64,000 bases of DNA from Desulfatibacillum aliphaticivorans DSM 15576 (GTDB lineage: Bacteria; Desulfobacterota; Desulfobacteria; Desulfobacterales; Desulfatibacillaceae), in NCBI RefSeq assembly GCF_000429905.1, contig NZ_AUCT01000003.1, positions 1-64,000 of the forward strand. The letters run 5' to 3'. The translations under genes were made by a program, and so were the position numbers. The notes beneath the pieces were generated by a model. That model was not told where the DNA came from, ran no database searches, and saw only the letters and a program-made list of their open reading frames with translations. Shown one piece after another: positions 1 to 8,046 of this stretch (position 1 is the stretch's first letter; each line of letters begins with the position of its first letter).

Positions 1-470
1 AAGCGGCCCTCGCGAACCTTGATCAGCACCTCCCCTTCCTTGATGCACTGGGGCGGCACATAGGCCCGGGACAGGAAGTACCCGTTCTCTTTGTAGAACC
101 GGGTCACCTCGTCCGTCACTTCCTTGAGGGCGCTCACCTCCATGGTCTGGCCCACGTACGGCGCCACCACCTCCTGGAGATCCTGGTCCGCGAAAACCCG
201 CTGACCCTCAAAACAGATCTTGGATAAACGGAACGTCACACCTTCCCCGCCCTTGAACACCGCGCTCTGTTCGTCCTGAACGCTGATCTCGGGCAGCCGG
301 GAATGAGCGGGGATTTCCCGCTCTTTGAGCGATCTCTCCACTGCACCGGGCATGCCGCTATCCGGCACAACGGATTCTTCGGGCTCTTGTCCAGCCCAGG
401 TTACCGCGGCCATTGCCAGCCACAATATAACCTGCCCCAAAATGATGGTGTGCTTCACAGTCTTCCTCAC
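1..470 (-). CDS. Two-partner secretion outer-membrane transporter, ShlB/FhaC/HecB (TpsB) family, 5' part only
   Basis: TpsB proteins are outer-membrane barrels that export a partner TpsA exoprotein after recognising it with periplasmic POTRA domains. The visible N-terminal ~156 residues contain a signal peptide (basic VRKTVKH start, hydrophobic ILWLAMAAV, cleavage near TWAG) and then a POTRA_2-like domain with LSKICFEGQRVFADQDL, a helix ending in VTRFYKENGYFLSRAYVPPQ and the strand GEVLIKVREG. The barrel lies beyond the window edge. GTG at 470 is chosen because GGAGG sits 5 nt upstream and it gives the signal peptide a basic start; a GTG at 458 is possible. No TpsA candidate lies on the visible side, so the partner would be beyond position 1. 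Confidence 0.75.
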   Translation of the reverse strand, partial: MRKTVKHTIILGQVILWLAMAAVTWAGQEPEESVVPDSGMPGAVERSLKEREIPAHSRLPEISVQDEQSAVFKGGEGVTFRLSKICFEGQRVFADQDLQEVVAPYVGQTMEVSALKEVTDEVTRFYKENGYFLSRAYVPPQCIKEGEVLIKVREGR

Positions 471-1291
471 CGCGGCCTCCTCTGTATAGACGATCTGCAA
501 TAAATATAAAGCATAAGCAAAACTACGGGCGCTGTTTCAAAATCCACCAAAAACTGGAAAATGACTAAAAAGAACAAACTGTTAAGAATACGAGCGGCAA
601 TAGGAGTGAAAAAAGACGCCCGATTAAAAATAATGGGCGCAGGGGTGATCTGGGGCGTTTGCCCCTCAAGGATGCAAAACAACGAGACGCCGTCTTGCAG
701 AGGGATGGGATTACGTGGGACTCGCATACAGTTCAGCACTTTCAGCCGACAGACTCAAAAAAAGCAGCTTCCGCAATAACTTTAGCTGTAAAAAGCGCAA
801 TACGACGCATTTCTCCTTATAAAGCGAAAATGCGGCTATTGGTGGTGCTCTGTGCTTTTTTGCGAAAAAATATACAACTAGTATATAAGTAAAAGCGAAA
901 CATAGATATGAATTGGATCACATATTAAATGTGATCCAATTCATATATAGTCGCTTATAAGAACTGTATAAGACCGGAACATATTCACATATTTAACACA
1001 TTGATCATAGCAGAAAAATAGTGCAGTCCATTTCCTTTAGTGGAGAATATCTCAGTTACTTGTGCGCTTCTGTACTTCAATGCCCGAAAAAGGTCAAGTT
1101 AAAATTAAAGATTTGGGCGCCAAAGCCCTTGAATATTTAAATATTTACGTTTAACAGAATTAAACTGTCCCAGAACCTCTGATAGCGGCTTGTTGACGAT
1201 TCGGGAGGTGCTGTGATAGATGTTTTGCGCTATTGCAATACGGATGCGGACCACACCGCCGGAAACTATTTTTTCAAAGAAAGGCAGCCTA
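471..1291. other. Gene-poor AT-rich intergenic region
   Basis: About 820 bp between the divergent TpsB gene and the zinc-ribbon operon. Short open frames here (for example 561-779 and 659-892) have no recognisable domain and no good ribosome binding site, and are treated as chance. The only clear structure is the perfect inverted repeat at 906-946. Promoters for both flanking genes should lie here but no convincing -35/-10 pair was assigned. Confidence 0.6.
906..946. repeat. Perfect 18-bp inverted repeat with 5-nt loop
   Basis: Arms at 906-923 and 929-946 are exact reverse complements (left arm begins ATATGAATTGGATC), with loop 924-928. The stem is AT-rich and has no run of T after it, so it does not look like a standard intrinsic terminator. 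It could be an operator for a dimeric regulator of the TpsB gene or of the downstream operon, or a remnant of a small repeat element. Confidence 0.8.
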
Positions 1292-1771
1292 GTGCAAATA
1301 GATTGTCCAAGATGCCAGGCCCCCATTGACGTCAATGACCTTGAAGAAAACGCTTACTGCAAAAACTGCGGCGCAGCCCTGGCCATAGAGATGGGAGGCG
1401 CCGGCTTCGCTTTGGTTTCCTCCGGCAAAGAAGAGGAGGACGTCCCCATAATTCCTGAAGAGGAACAGGAGCCGGACCCCATTCACGACCGGGTATTGTC
1501 CGACCATACCAAATGGCGGGTGGGCGCCGTGTTTACCGCCTTGTTCGGCCTGACGGTTCTGGGATGCGCGGTTTATTCCGCCATTCGCGAGTACTCGGAA
1601 AAAGGCATGTGGGGGTTGACCCGAGGAAACGAGGCGGTCTTTTTATGGGTGATCATTGCCATCAGCGCATTTATGCTTGTTGGCGCCGGGATCGTGTATC
1701 TGATATCCCGGTCCGAGACGAAAAAATATCTTAAAACCTTAGAGGCCAAAAAAATGGGAGCCAAGTCGTGA
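1292..1771 (+). CDS. Zinc-ribbon membrane protein, function unknown
   Basis: The N-terminus carries a CPRC-x14-CKNC zinc ribbon (Cys 5, 8, 23 and 26 from the chosen start), followed by an acidic linker rich in Glu and Pro and two hydrophobic membrane segments (about residues 78-99 and 115-138), ending in a basic tail. The GTG at 1292 is preferred to an in-frame ATG at 1220 because AAAGG lies upstream at proper distance and the zinc ribbon then begins directly at the N-terminus. The stop codon overlaps the GTG of the next gene (GTGA), so the two are translationally coupled. Small membrane zinc-ribbon proteins of this kind have no assigned reaction; the role here is unknown. Confidence 0.6.
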   Translation: MQIDCPRCQAPIDVNDLEENAYCKNCGAALAIEMGGAGFALVSSGKEEEDVPIIPEEEQEPDPIHDRVLSDHTKWRVGAVFTALFGLTVLGCAVYSAIREYSEKGMWGLTRGNEAVFLWVIIAISAFMLVGAGIVYLISRSETKKYLKTLEAKKMGAKS

Positions 1772-2262
1772 CAAGACATTTTCCCAATGCGACGACAGCA
1801 GTGCTGATTCTGTTATGTCTAATTTCCGGGATGGGGACGGCCCAAGCCAAAAGCGGCAAAGGCTCCTCGGTTTATCTGACGGATACTTTCAGAAAATGGC
1901 AGGCGGGCCATCAAAAGGTCTGCGACCTGATGGGACAATACAAATTTGAAGAGGCGCTGAAGGAATCCAAACCCTTGCTGGGTTACCTGGCTGAACTGAA
2001 ACTGACCGACGGCAAGGAAATGTTTGAAACGTGCAACAATCTGGGCGCCATTCACTTGCATTTGAAGGATTTTCAGGAAGCCCACAACCTATTTTGGACG
2101 GCCATGAAAATCGGAACCCAGGTATACGGGTCAGACAGCATCCAAGTCGGCTTTGTGTTTAAAAACCTCTCCATGTTATACGGAGAGCGCGCCGACCTGA
2201 TTTTTCTGAAGCATAGGGATGAGTTGGGCGGCTCCCAAAACCAGGCGCCTCAAAAAAAATAG
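1768..2262 (+). CDS. Secreted TPR-like protein
   Basis: 164 residues starting from GTG that overlaps the previous stop. An N-terminal signal peptide (hydrophobic VLILLCLISGMG, AQA cleavage site) precedes helical repeats typical of tetratricopeptide proteins, including CNNLGAIHLHLKDFQEA and the following helix pair ending FKNLSMLYGERADLI. It is clearly related to the product at 2905-3300 (same NNxG...NLxxxYxxRA spacing), but that copy lacks a signal peptide. The two may therefore act on opposite sides of the inner membrane. TPR domains hold protein partners; none is identified. Confidence 0.65.
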   Translation: MTRHFPNATTAVLILLCLISGMGTAQAKSGKGSSVYLTDTFRKWQAGHQKVCDLMGQYKFEEALKESKPLLGYLAELKLTDGKEMFETCNNLGAIHLHLKDFQEAHNLFWTAMKIGTQVYGSDSIQVGFVFKNLSMLYGERADLIFLKHRDELGGSQNQAPQKK

Positions 2263-2300
2263 TCTTTTTCAAGCCATTTGAAGATTGTGAAAGAACCTTT

Positions 2301-2843
2301 ATGACAGAAAACGGCAAGCCTTTGGAAAACCCGCCGGACCCCGATTCAAAATCCTCCTCCGAAATAGCGGAAGGCCCGGTCCAGTCCCCTTTGAATATGG
2401 TGACTCCCGTAACCGTACATCAAAATTGGGAAGAAGCCTATCGGATTGACCAGGAACAGGACCCAAAACATATTGATTTTAAAGAATATGCGGACGGAAG
2501 GGTCGTCATTTCCAAAGAATCCATGGAAGTCATCCAAAGAAAGCTGAACGCGGCCGCCAAACTCAAGAAACGGCATTTAAAAGTCCTGAAAGTGCATGAG
2601 CAGTTGCTTGCAGAGCATGAAGGCCTGCTGCACGCCCAGGAACAGGCCCCTGCCGCTCCGACTTCCGAAACGGCCAATCTGCCCGTTCCCGTGAGCGCTC
2701 CGGCCGCCATGGAAAAGGCGATTGTCCGCATGGATAAAATCCTCCTCGCCATGGCGCGCTGCAAATGGTACGAGTTCCAGCGCAGGAAGGATTTGCTTAT
2801 TGCCATGAAAAAGACCCTGAACTATATGAAGCGTCGGATTTAG
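2301..2843 (+). CDS. Hypothetical protein with helical C-terminal half
   Basis: 180 residues, no signal peptide and no family recognised. The N-terminal 45 residues are Pro- and Ser-rich and probably disordered. A central basic helical stretch (about residues 74-115, rich in Lys, Leu, His and Glu) looks coiled-coil-like, then a Pro/Ala linker, and a last helix ending with YMKRRI. It lies 38 bp after the secreted TPR gene and 61 bp before the cytosolic TPR gene on the same strand, so it is probably part of that operon. Confidence 0.55.
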   Translation: MTENGKPLENPPDPDSKSSSEIAEGPVQSPLNMVTPVTVHQNWEEAYRIDQEQDPKHIDFKEYADGRVVISKESMEVIQRKLNAAAKLKKRHLKVLKVHEQLLAEHEGLLHAQEQAPAAPTSETANLPVPVSAPAAMEKAIVRMDKILLAMARCKWYEFQRRKDLLIAMKKTLNYMKRRI

Positions 2844-2904
2844 CCCGCGCTGAAACGGGTTAGGCCGAACAACCGAACATGTTATAAACGGCGAGGAATT
2901 CCCT

Positions 2905-3300
2905 TTGTTTAAAAAATTCAAGGAAAAATTTGGAGCCCCCAAAGCGGACAAATCCATGGTCTGGAAAGAATCCAACCAGGAGCTTGTGGATTTGATCAAA
3001 AACCGCAAGGCGGAAGAGGCCCTGGACGTCGGCCAGAAACTGGTGGATTTTGTGGACAGAAAATTTCCCAAAGACGCGCCGGAAAAGGCCACGACCTATA
3101 ACAACGTGGGCATGGCCCTGCTGTTGAACTCGGACTTCTCCCTTGCTGAGGAATGCTTCCGGGAAGCCCTGGCCATGCGTATACGAATTTTTGGGGAAGA
3201 GCACCGGGAAGTGGCCGTGGTCTACATGAACCTGGCCCAGATGTACAAGGTCCGGGCCCAGCAGATCCTTTCCAAATTCCACGAAAAAACCACGGCTTAA
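2905..3300 (+). CDS. Cytosolic TPR protein
   Basis: 131 residues from a TTG start with GAGG about 7 nt upstream. It begins with a basic segment (FKKFKEKFG) and contains two to three TPR-like helix pairs, including YNNVGMALLLNSDFSLAEE and VYMNLAQMYKVRAQQ, with the conserved small residues of TPR_10/12-type repeats. It resembles the secreted protein at 1768-2262 over the last 70 residues and probably arose by duplication. It is the last gene of the operon, and the GC-rich hairpin just after it would end transcription. Confidence 0.65.
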   Translation: MFKKFKEKFGAPKADKSMVWKESNQELVDLIKNRKAEEALDVGQKLVDFVDRKFPKDAPEKATTYNNVGMALLLNSDFSLAEECFREALAMRIRIFGEEHREVAVVYMNLAQMYKVRAQQILSKFHEKTTA

Positions 3301-3314
3301 CAGACCATCCATAA

Positions 3315-3346
3315 TCCGGCGGCTCCCCAAAAGGGAAGCCGCCGGA
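3315..3346. terminator. GC-rich hairpin between convergent genes
   Basis: A stem of 13 pairs with one mismatch (arms TCCGGCGGCTCCCC and GGGAAGCCGCCGGA, loop AAAA) lies between the stop of the plus-strand TPR gene and the stop of the minus-strand acyl-CoA synthetase gene. T runs are weak on both sides, but the position suits a bidirectional terminator. Confidence 0.6.
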
Positions 3347-3353
3347 ACGCAAA

Positions 3354-5483
3354 CTACAAGACAATTAATGCATCGGCCGCCACAGGCTTGCCGTCCATGA
3401 TCAGAATGGGATTGAGGTCGATTTCCTTGATTTCAGGAAAATCCATGGCCAGATAGCCCAAATTCACTAGCATGGAAGCCAAAGCCTCGCGATCCACGGC
3501 GCCCATATTCCTGAAATCGTCCAGCAAGACGCTGGACTTCAAGGAGTCGATCATAGCCAATGCTTCCGCCTGGGTCATGGGGGCCAAGCGCAGGGAGAAG
3601 TCCTTCAAAGCCTCCGCCAACACGCCGCCCATGCCGAACAGAACGCAGGGGGGATAGCCCTCAAAACGGGTTATCCCGGCCATGAACTCCCTTTGTACGG
3701 GCAGCATTTTTCCCACGATTACCGGAACTCCCGGAGCCCCTTCCTGGATGGCGTCGTAAGCCTCCGCCGCTTCCTGGGGATTGCCCAGATTCAGCTTGAC
3801 CAGCCCCTTTTCCGTTTTATGAAGAATATCCGGGGAGCAGGCCTTGATCACCACGGGATACCCGAGGGATTCCGCGGCCTGGACGGCATCATCCCGGCTG
3901 GAGGCCAGGCTTTCCGGGCTGACGGGTATGCCGTAATCCGCCAGAATTCGCTTGGCCTGGAACTCGTCCAGGGGGCCTTTGGCCTGGGCCAGAATGGAAG
4001 CCGTATTTTTTCCCAAGCCCTGGGGCTTTTCCGCCTTGGAATAGGGACGGGTCTTGATCAGATGATGCTTGTACAAGCAGCCCATGGAAAAAGCGGCTTT
4101 TTCCGGGGAGGAAAAGACAGGAATAAAGTTGTCCATCATCACGTTGCGGGCGTTGTCCTCGTCCCCCATGAAAGAGCCGACCAAAACGGGCTTGCCGTAT
4201 TTTTCCTTAAGCTGCAAAAAGCTGGTCAGATCGCTTTTTGTCAGCTTGACCATATCCTCTTCGGAGACGCCCAAGGCCTTTCCCAGAGTGCCGGCGGTCA
4301 CCTTGGCCCAACCCGTATCCATGATCCCGTGGATAAGCAAACCGTCCACTTCATCGCATTCCAGAAGAATCTGGGGAATGATCTGTGACAAGGGCTTGGA
4401 ATCCACAATAAAGGTCAGGTCCACAGGGTTCTTGGGGCTCGCCGTGGGCGGGATGACAGCCCGGATTTTGTCCTGCACATCATCGGGAAGCTCCTCCACC
4501 ACCAGACCCTGCCGGTCCGCCGTATCGCACATGCCCGAACCAGGCCCGCCCGAGTGGGTCAAAACCGCCACCCGGTTCCCCTTGATGCTGGGCTGAGTGG
4601 CCAGGACGTGACCAACCTTGTACACGTCCTCGATGCTGTGGACTCGAATCACTCCAGCCTGTTCAAAGAGCCCGTTGTACAAAAAGTCCGGCCCTGCAAT
4701 GGAGCCCGTGTGCGACAGGCCGCTTTTGGCGCCCGCCTTGCTGCCGCCCACATACTGGGCCACAATGGGCTTGACCCGGCTGACTTCCCTGGCGACCTCC
4801 AAAAATCTGCCGGGATCGGACAAAGCTTCGATATACAGGCCGATGGCCTTGGTCTTGGGATCTTCGCCCAGATACTCCAGGCAATCCACAATGTTGATGT
4901 TGGCTTCGTTGCCCACGCTCATGGCCTGGTTGAGCCGCACACCCCTGTATTTCAGATAGGTCAGGGTCTGGGCCAGATAGGTGCCGCTCTGGGACGCGAT
5001 ACTCAAAAACCCGGGTTTGTCCTGAAAAGGCGTCACGGTGGCGTTGAACGGATATTGGGAGTTGAACACCCCCATGCAATTGGGCCCCAGAAACCGAATG
5101 CCATGCTTGTCCGCGGTTTCCAGAAGCTGTTTTTCCAGAACCTTTCCGTCTGCGCCCATTTCCCTAAAACCGGCGCTGATAATGATGGCGTGCTTTGTCC
5201 CCAGCTTACCGAATTCGTCCAGCATATTTATGACAAGCCCCGTGGGAACCACCAATACAGCCAGCTCCGGCGTGTCGGGCAGACTGGAAATGGAGGGATA
5301 TGCCTTTACTCCAAAAATTTCTTCGTGCTTGGGATGCACCGGAATCGCCGTTCCGGGAAACCCGCAATGCAAGATGTTCAAAAACTGCATGGACCCCATT
5401 TTCATGGGATTGGCGCTGGCGCCCACAATAGCCACGGACTTGGGCGCCATGATGGTGTGCAACGGATTACGACTGGTATTCAA
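3354..5483 (-). CDS. Acetate/acyl-CoA synthetase (ADP-forming), fused alpha-beta subunits
   Basis: 709 residues. ADP-forming acyl-CoA synthetases interconvert acyl-CoA + ADP + Pi with free acid + CoA + ATP through a phosphohistidine. Domains in order: CoA-binding Rossmann domain (SVAIVGASANPMKMGS near the N-terminus), succinyl-CoA-ligase-like domains with the likely phospho-His in SGLSHTGSIAG (about residue 256), then an ATP-grasp domain (VVIKACSPDILHKTEKG, about residue 570) ending with EIDLNPILI. The TTG at 5483 is chosen because AAAGGAGGAG lies 6 nt upstream; a start at 5561 would put that site inside the gene. In an anaerobe it could conserve energy from acyl-CoA or activate acids; substrate unknown. 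A palindromic candidate operator lies about 80 bp upstream. Confidence 0.85.
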   Translation of the reverse strand: MNTSRNPLHTIMAPKSVAIVGASANPMKMGSMQFLNILHCGFPGTAIPVHPKHEEIFGVKAYPSISSLPDTPELAVLVVPTGLVINMLDEFGKLGTKHAIIISAGFREMGADGKVLEKQLLETADKHGIRFLGPNCMGVFNSQYPFNATVTPFQDKPGFLSIASQSGTYLAQTLTYLKYRGVRLNQAMSVGNEANINIVDCLEYLGEDPKTKAIGLYIEALSDPGRFLEVAREVSRVKPIVAQYVGGSKAGAKSGLSHTGSIAGPDFLYNGLFEQAGVIRVHSIEDVYKVGHVLATQPSIKGNRVAVLTHSGGPGSGMCDTADRQGLVVEELPDDVQDKIRAVIPPTASPKNPVDLTFIVDSKPLSQIIPQILLECDEVDGLLIHGIMDTGWAKVTAGTLGKALGVSEEDMVKLTKSDLTSFLQLKEKYGKPVLVGSFMGDEDNARNVMMDNFIPVFSSPEKAAFSMGCLYKHHLIKTRPYSKAEKPQGLGKNTASILAQAKGPLDEFQAKRILADYGIPVSPESLASSRDDAVQAAESLGYPVVIKACSPDILHKTEKGLVKLNLGNPQEAAEAYDAIQEGAPGVPVIVGKMLPVQREFMAGITRFEGYPPCVLFGMGGVLAEALKDFSLRLAPMTQAEALAMIDSLKSSVLLDDFRNMGAVDREALASMLVNLGYLAMDFPEIKEIDLNPILIMDGKPVAADALIVL

Positions 5484-5832
5484 CGATTCTCCTCCTTTTA
5501 AAAATCCCCCTGAACCTGATTGCTGAAACAAATCTTGGGCGAACCGCTTGTTCGCAACCAAACGAGTGATCGTTCGGTTTGTATCATAGGGCGCAAGAGC
5601 CTGTAAAACACTGTCACATTTTGACGATCGTCCAAAATAAGACTTTTAAAAAGCAAGTAATTGGTGTTCTTCATAATTCCGAAAAATCAGGAATGATAAA
5701 AAATTTTTACACAGCACCCGTCCCCCGGCGTCCTCGTGGAAAATTGAGGCAAAACGGGGTTTGGGGCCGCACGGGGGCCGGTCCATGAAGGGTCCGCAGG
5801 CCGTTAAAGCCAGCAAAATTTTTTTCAGGAAA
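5484..5832. other. Intergenic region upstream of the acyl-CoA synthetase
   Basis: About 350 bp without a credible gene. The left part should hold the promoter for the minus-strand synthetase and contains the palindrome at 5558-5581. The right part follows the stop of the DUF4416 gene and is G/C-run-rich near 5755-5800; nothing further could be assigned. Confidence 0.5.
5558..5581. promoter_or_regulatory. Imperfect palindrome, candidate TetR-type operator
   Basis: A 24-bp imperfect palindrome centred on GATC (5568-5571), with pairing CGA..TCG and AA..TT arms, lies 75-98 bp before the synthetase start codon. The AACGA-GATC-TCGTT-like shape resembles operators of TetR-family regulators of acyl-CoA metabolism. 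No regulator gene is next to it, so this is inference from shape and position only. Confidence 0.35.
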
Positions 5833-6384
5833 TCAGGATTGGACGGCGCTGCAAAGCAGGGGGTCTTTCAGGCAGGCGGCGTATTTTTTTCGGACGGTTT
5901 TAAGAAAATCGTGCATTTCAGGCTCGGCGTAGTCCGGGTAGGTCCAGGGGAGGTTTTGAAAGTCCCCTTTGGTGTAGATGAGGGTGAGGTCCGCGTAAAT
6001 GCCCCAGGCAAGGTAAACCCTGTGGGTGAAGTTCTTGCCCGTGGCCAGGATGAATCGCTCCATGACCAAATAGCCGGGGTCGATGTTCACCTTTCTGGAG
6101 TCGTTTTCGGCGAAAGCCGCTTCTATCTTGTTGGTCGCCAGCTTGATTTCAGGCAGGTCATCCTGGGCGATAAGCTCCGCGAAGGCGAACATGCGGCGAT
6201 ATAGCGGTCCGCCCATTTCCGGCTCGTAATAGCCGGTGTGATGAAAGGAAAACCATGGGCTCATCATGTCCACCGGGCCGAACCGGTCGGTCAATTCCTT
6301 GAGGATAGGATCGGCCAGGGACTTATCCGCAGTAAAAATGCCGATGACCAGCTTGGCCCGGCTTGGGAGAGTGGGTTTGCTCAC
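5833..6384 (-). CDS. DUF4416 family protein
   Basis: 183 residues, a typical full-length DUF4416 protein. Recognisable features are the N-terminal AKLVIGIFTADKSL, the block FGPVDMMSPWFSFHHTGYYEPEMG and the later VYLAWGIYADLTLIYTKGDFQ and PWTYPDYAEP. No biochemical function is established for the family. The GTG start lies 8 nt beyond the stop of the upstream Trm112-like gene, whose last codons supply GGAGGAA as ribosome binding site, so the two genes are co-transcribed. A lone gene pair of this type gives no further functional clue. Confidence 0.85.
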   Translation of the reverse strand: MSKPTLPSRAKLVIGIFTADKSLADPILKELTDRFGPVDMMSPWFSFHHTGYYEPEMGGPLYRRMFAFAELIAQDDLPEIKLATNKIEAAFAENDSRKVNIDPGYLVMERFILATGKNFTHRVYLAWGIYADLTLIYTKGDFQNLPWTYPDYAEPEMHDFLKTVRKKYAACLKDPLLCSAVQS

Positions 6385-6392
6385 GGCGCGTC

Positions 6393-6566
6393 CTATTCCT
6401 CCAGGGCTTTGGCCTCGCTGATCAGCATGATGGGGATTTCGTCCCGGATTTCATAGACCAGCTTGCAGGGCCTGCAAATCAGGCCGTTTTCCTGCTCATT
6501 AAGTTCTAGTTTGCCCTTACACTTGGGACAGGCTAAAATTTCCAGAAAATCTTTTTTAACGGGCAT
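6393..6566 (-). CDS. Trm112 family zinc-binding small protein
   Basis: 57 residues (begins MPVKKDFLEILACPKCKG). It has the Trm112/YcaR pattern: CPKC near residue 13-16, then CRPC at 31-34, followed by YEIRDEIPIML. In bacteria such proteins are small zinc-ribbon factors, sometimes fused to or encoded next to methyltransferases or LPS genes; the partner here is unknown. GGAGGCGAAC precedes the ATG at 6566. It is the first gene of a two-gene unit with the DUF4416 gene, and lies divergent from the heptosyltransferase-like gene at 6721. Confidence 0.85.
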   Translation of the reverse strand: MPVKKDFLEILACPKCKGKLELNEQENGLICRPCKLVYEIRDEIPIMLISEAKALEE

Positions 6567-6720
6567 GTTCGCCTCCTGAATATTGACTTCCGGGCCGCTT
6601 CCCGGAATTAATGGGCTATAATCCTATGCAATTTGCCTGGTTTTGTTGTATAAGGCGCCTCCAGGATGAAAAAAGCAGCGGACAAAACGCCGCTCCAAAA
6701 TAACCCCCAAAGGACTTGAT

Positions 6721-7674
6721 ATGGCCCCTCATTACTTCATAATCCGCTGGTCCGGCATGGGCGACATCGTCATGAGCCTGCCGGCCCTCGCCTTTCTCAA
6801 GGAAAAGCAGCCTGACTGCCGCATCACCTATCTGACCGACGTCCCGTTCATGGCCATTCCGCTCATGTCCGGGCTGGTGGACCACGTGGCCCCCCTGGAC
6901 AGACGGGGTTTCGCCAAGCCCGGCCGCATCAGCGGCGCTCTGGGCGGTGCAGCCAGCATAATCTCCCAATTGAGGAAAGACAAGCCGGATATCGCCTTTG
7001 ACCTGCAGGGCTTTGGAGAAACCGCCGTTCTGGCCTGGCTTTCGGGCGCGCCGATTCGGGTAGGACGTATCAAAAAATCCGGCCCGCGTAAATGGATTTA
7101 CACCCAAAACATCGACGCAGACTGGGGAACGGATCATCGCAGCGAATTTTTCGTCAAAGCGGCGGCCCAGGGATTGGGCCTGCCGGCCCCCGTCCACTTT
7201 GACGGGCCTAGGCTGGAAATCCCGGGGCTGGAGCAAAAAAAGGGCCTTGTCTGTTTGAACATGGGGGCGTCCACGAAATCCCGCAGATGGAGCGAGAAGA
7301 ATTTCATCGCTCTGGGGAAAAGCCTGTCCCAAAAGGGATACGCCATCCGCCTGCTTTTAGGCCCCCAGGAAACCCATATTCTGGATGCAGCCAAAGGGGC
7401 GGCCGGGGAATTCGGATGGGAGCTTGCCATGCCGGAGAGCATGGAGGATCTGGCCAAAGCCTGCGGAGAAGCCAGCCTCATGGTTTCCAACGACACCGGT
7501 CCGGGGCATCTGGCTGCGGCTCTTGGGGTGTCGGTAATCACCCTTTACTCCACGGGAGATCCGGACAACGTAGGGCCCCAAGCGCCCCGAACCGCCTGGT
7601 TCCGGGACCGCGAAGACATCAACCGCATCGCCCCCGGCGGCGTGGAACTGGCCTGCCTGAATTTTTTGGAGTGA
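6721..7674 (+). CDS. Glycosyltransferase family 9 (ADP-heptose:LPS heptosyltransferase-like)
   Basis: 317 residues of the GT9 fold. The N-terminal IIRWSGMGDIVMSLPAL is the typical first strand and glycine-rich loop; the C-terminal domain has NMGASTKSRRWSEKNF and the family signature SNDTGPGHLAAALGVSVI, which binds the nucleotide sugar. AAAGGA lies 6 nt upstream of the ATG. GT9 enzymes add heptose to the LPS inner core in the cytoplasm. It lies apart from the large LPS operon (8755-22030) and on the other strand, with a two-gene AT-rich cassette between, so it may once have been joined to the operon. Confidence 0.85.
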   Translation: MAPHYFIIRWSGMGDIVMSLPALAFLKEKQPDCRITYLTDVPFMAIPLMSGLVDHVAPLDRRGFAKPGRISGALGGAASIISQLRKDKPDIAFDLQGFGETAVLAWLSGAPIRVGRIKKSGPRKWIYTQNIDADWGTDHRSEFFVKAAAQGLGLPAPVHFDGPRLEIPGLEQKKGLVCLNMGASTKSRRWSEKNFIALGKSLSQKGYAIRLLLGPQETHILDAAKGAAGEFGWELAMPESMEDLAKACGEASLMVSNDTGPGHLAAALGVSVITLYSTGDPDNVGPQAPRTAWFRDREDINRIAPGGVELACLNFLE

Positions 7675-7711
7675 GCCTAAACGCTCTCTTTTTCCGTAAA
7701 GTAAAAAAGTC

Positions 7712-7739
7712 TTGAAATGACACCCAAAATGTATATACT
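7712..7739 (+). promoter_or_regulatory. Candidate sigma-70 promoter for the DUF2188 cassette
   Basis: TTGAAA at 7712-7717 and TATACT at 7734-7739, separated by 16 bp, lie about 75 bp before the DUF2188 start. The region is AT-rich, so a chance match is possible. Confidence 0.4.
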
Positions 7740-7812
7740 TTAATTAAGGATAGGTATGGGTGAATGAAAATTCGCGAATGTTTTAAATTCCTTAGTTCGA
7801 AAGGATTTTTTT

Positions 7813-8031
7813 ATGACTAGTAAATCGCAACATATAGTGAAAAATCCTAGTGGTGGATGGGCTGTTAAACGCAGTGGTTCATCTAGAGTTACCAAGGTTT
7901 ACCTCAATAAAAAGGAGGCAATCGAGCGTGGACGCGCGATAGCAAAGAACCAAAAATCGGAACTATATATACATGGAGTAGATGGAAAAGTATTAGAAAA
8001 GGATAGTTATATAATGGACGCCGAAAAATAA
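7813..8031 (+). CDS. DUF2188 domain protein
   Basis: 72 residues matching the DUF2188 pattern: HIVKNPSGGWAVKRSGSSR, then YLNKKEAIERGRAIAKNQKS, then ELYIHGVDGKVLEKDSY. These are small, basic, stand-alone proteins of unknown role, common on mobile or accessory segments and often next to defence or phage genes. AAAGGA lies 7 nt upstream of the ATG. It is followed after 15 bp by an unrelated AT-rich gene and the two seem to form a cassette. Base composition is lower in GC than the flanking LPS genes, suggesting recent transfer. Confidence 0.85.
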   Translation: MTSKSQHIVKNPSGGWAVKRSGSSRVTKVYLNKKEAIERGRAIAKNQKSELYIHGVDGKVLEKDSYIMDAEK

Positions 8032-8046
8032 AAATCCACTGAGCAG

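Noticed and set aside
561..892. Two short plus-strand frames in the AT-rich gap
   Set aside because: No domain, poor ribosome sites, overlapping each other in different frames.
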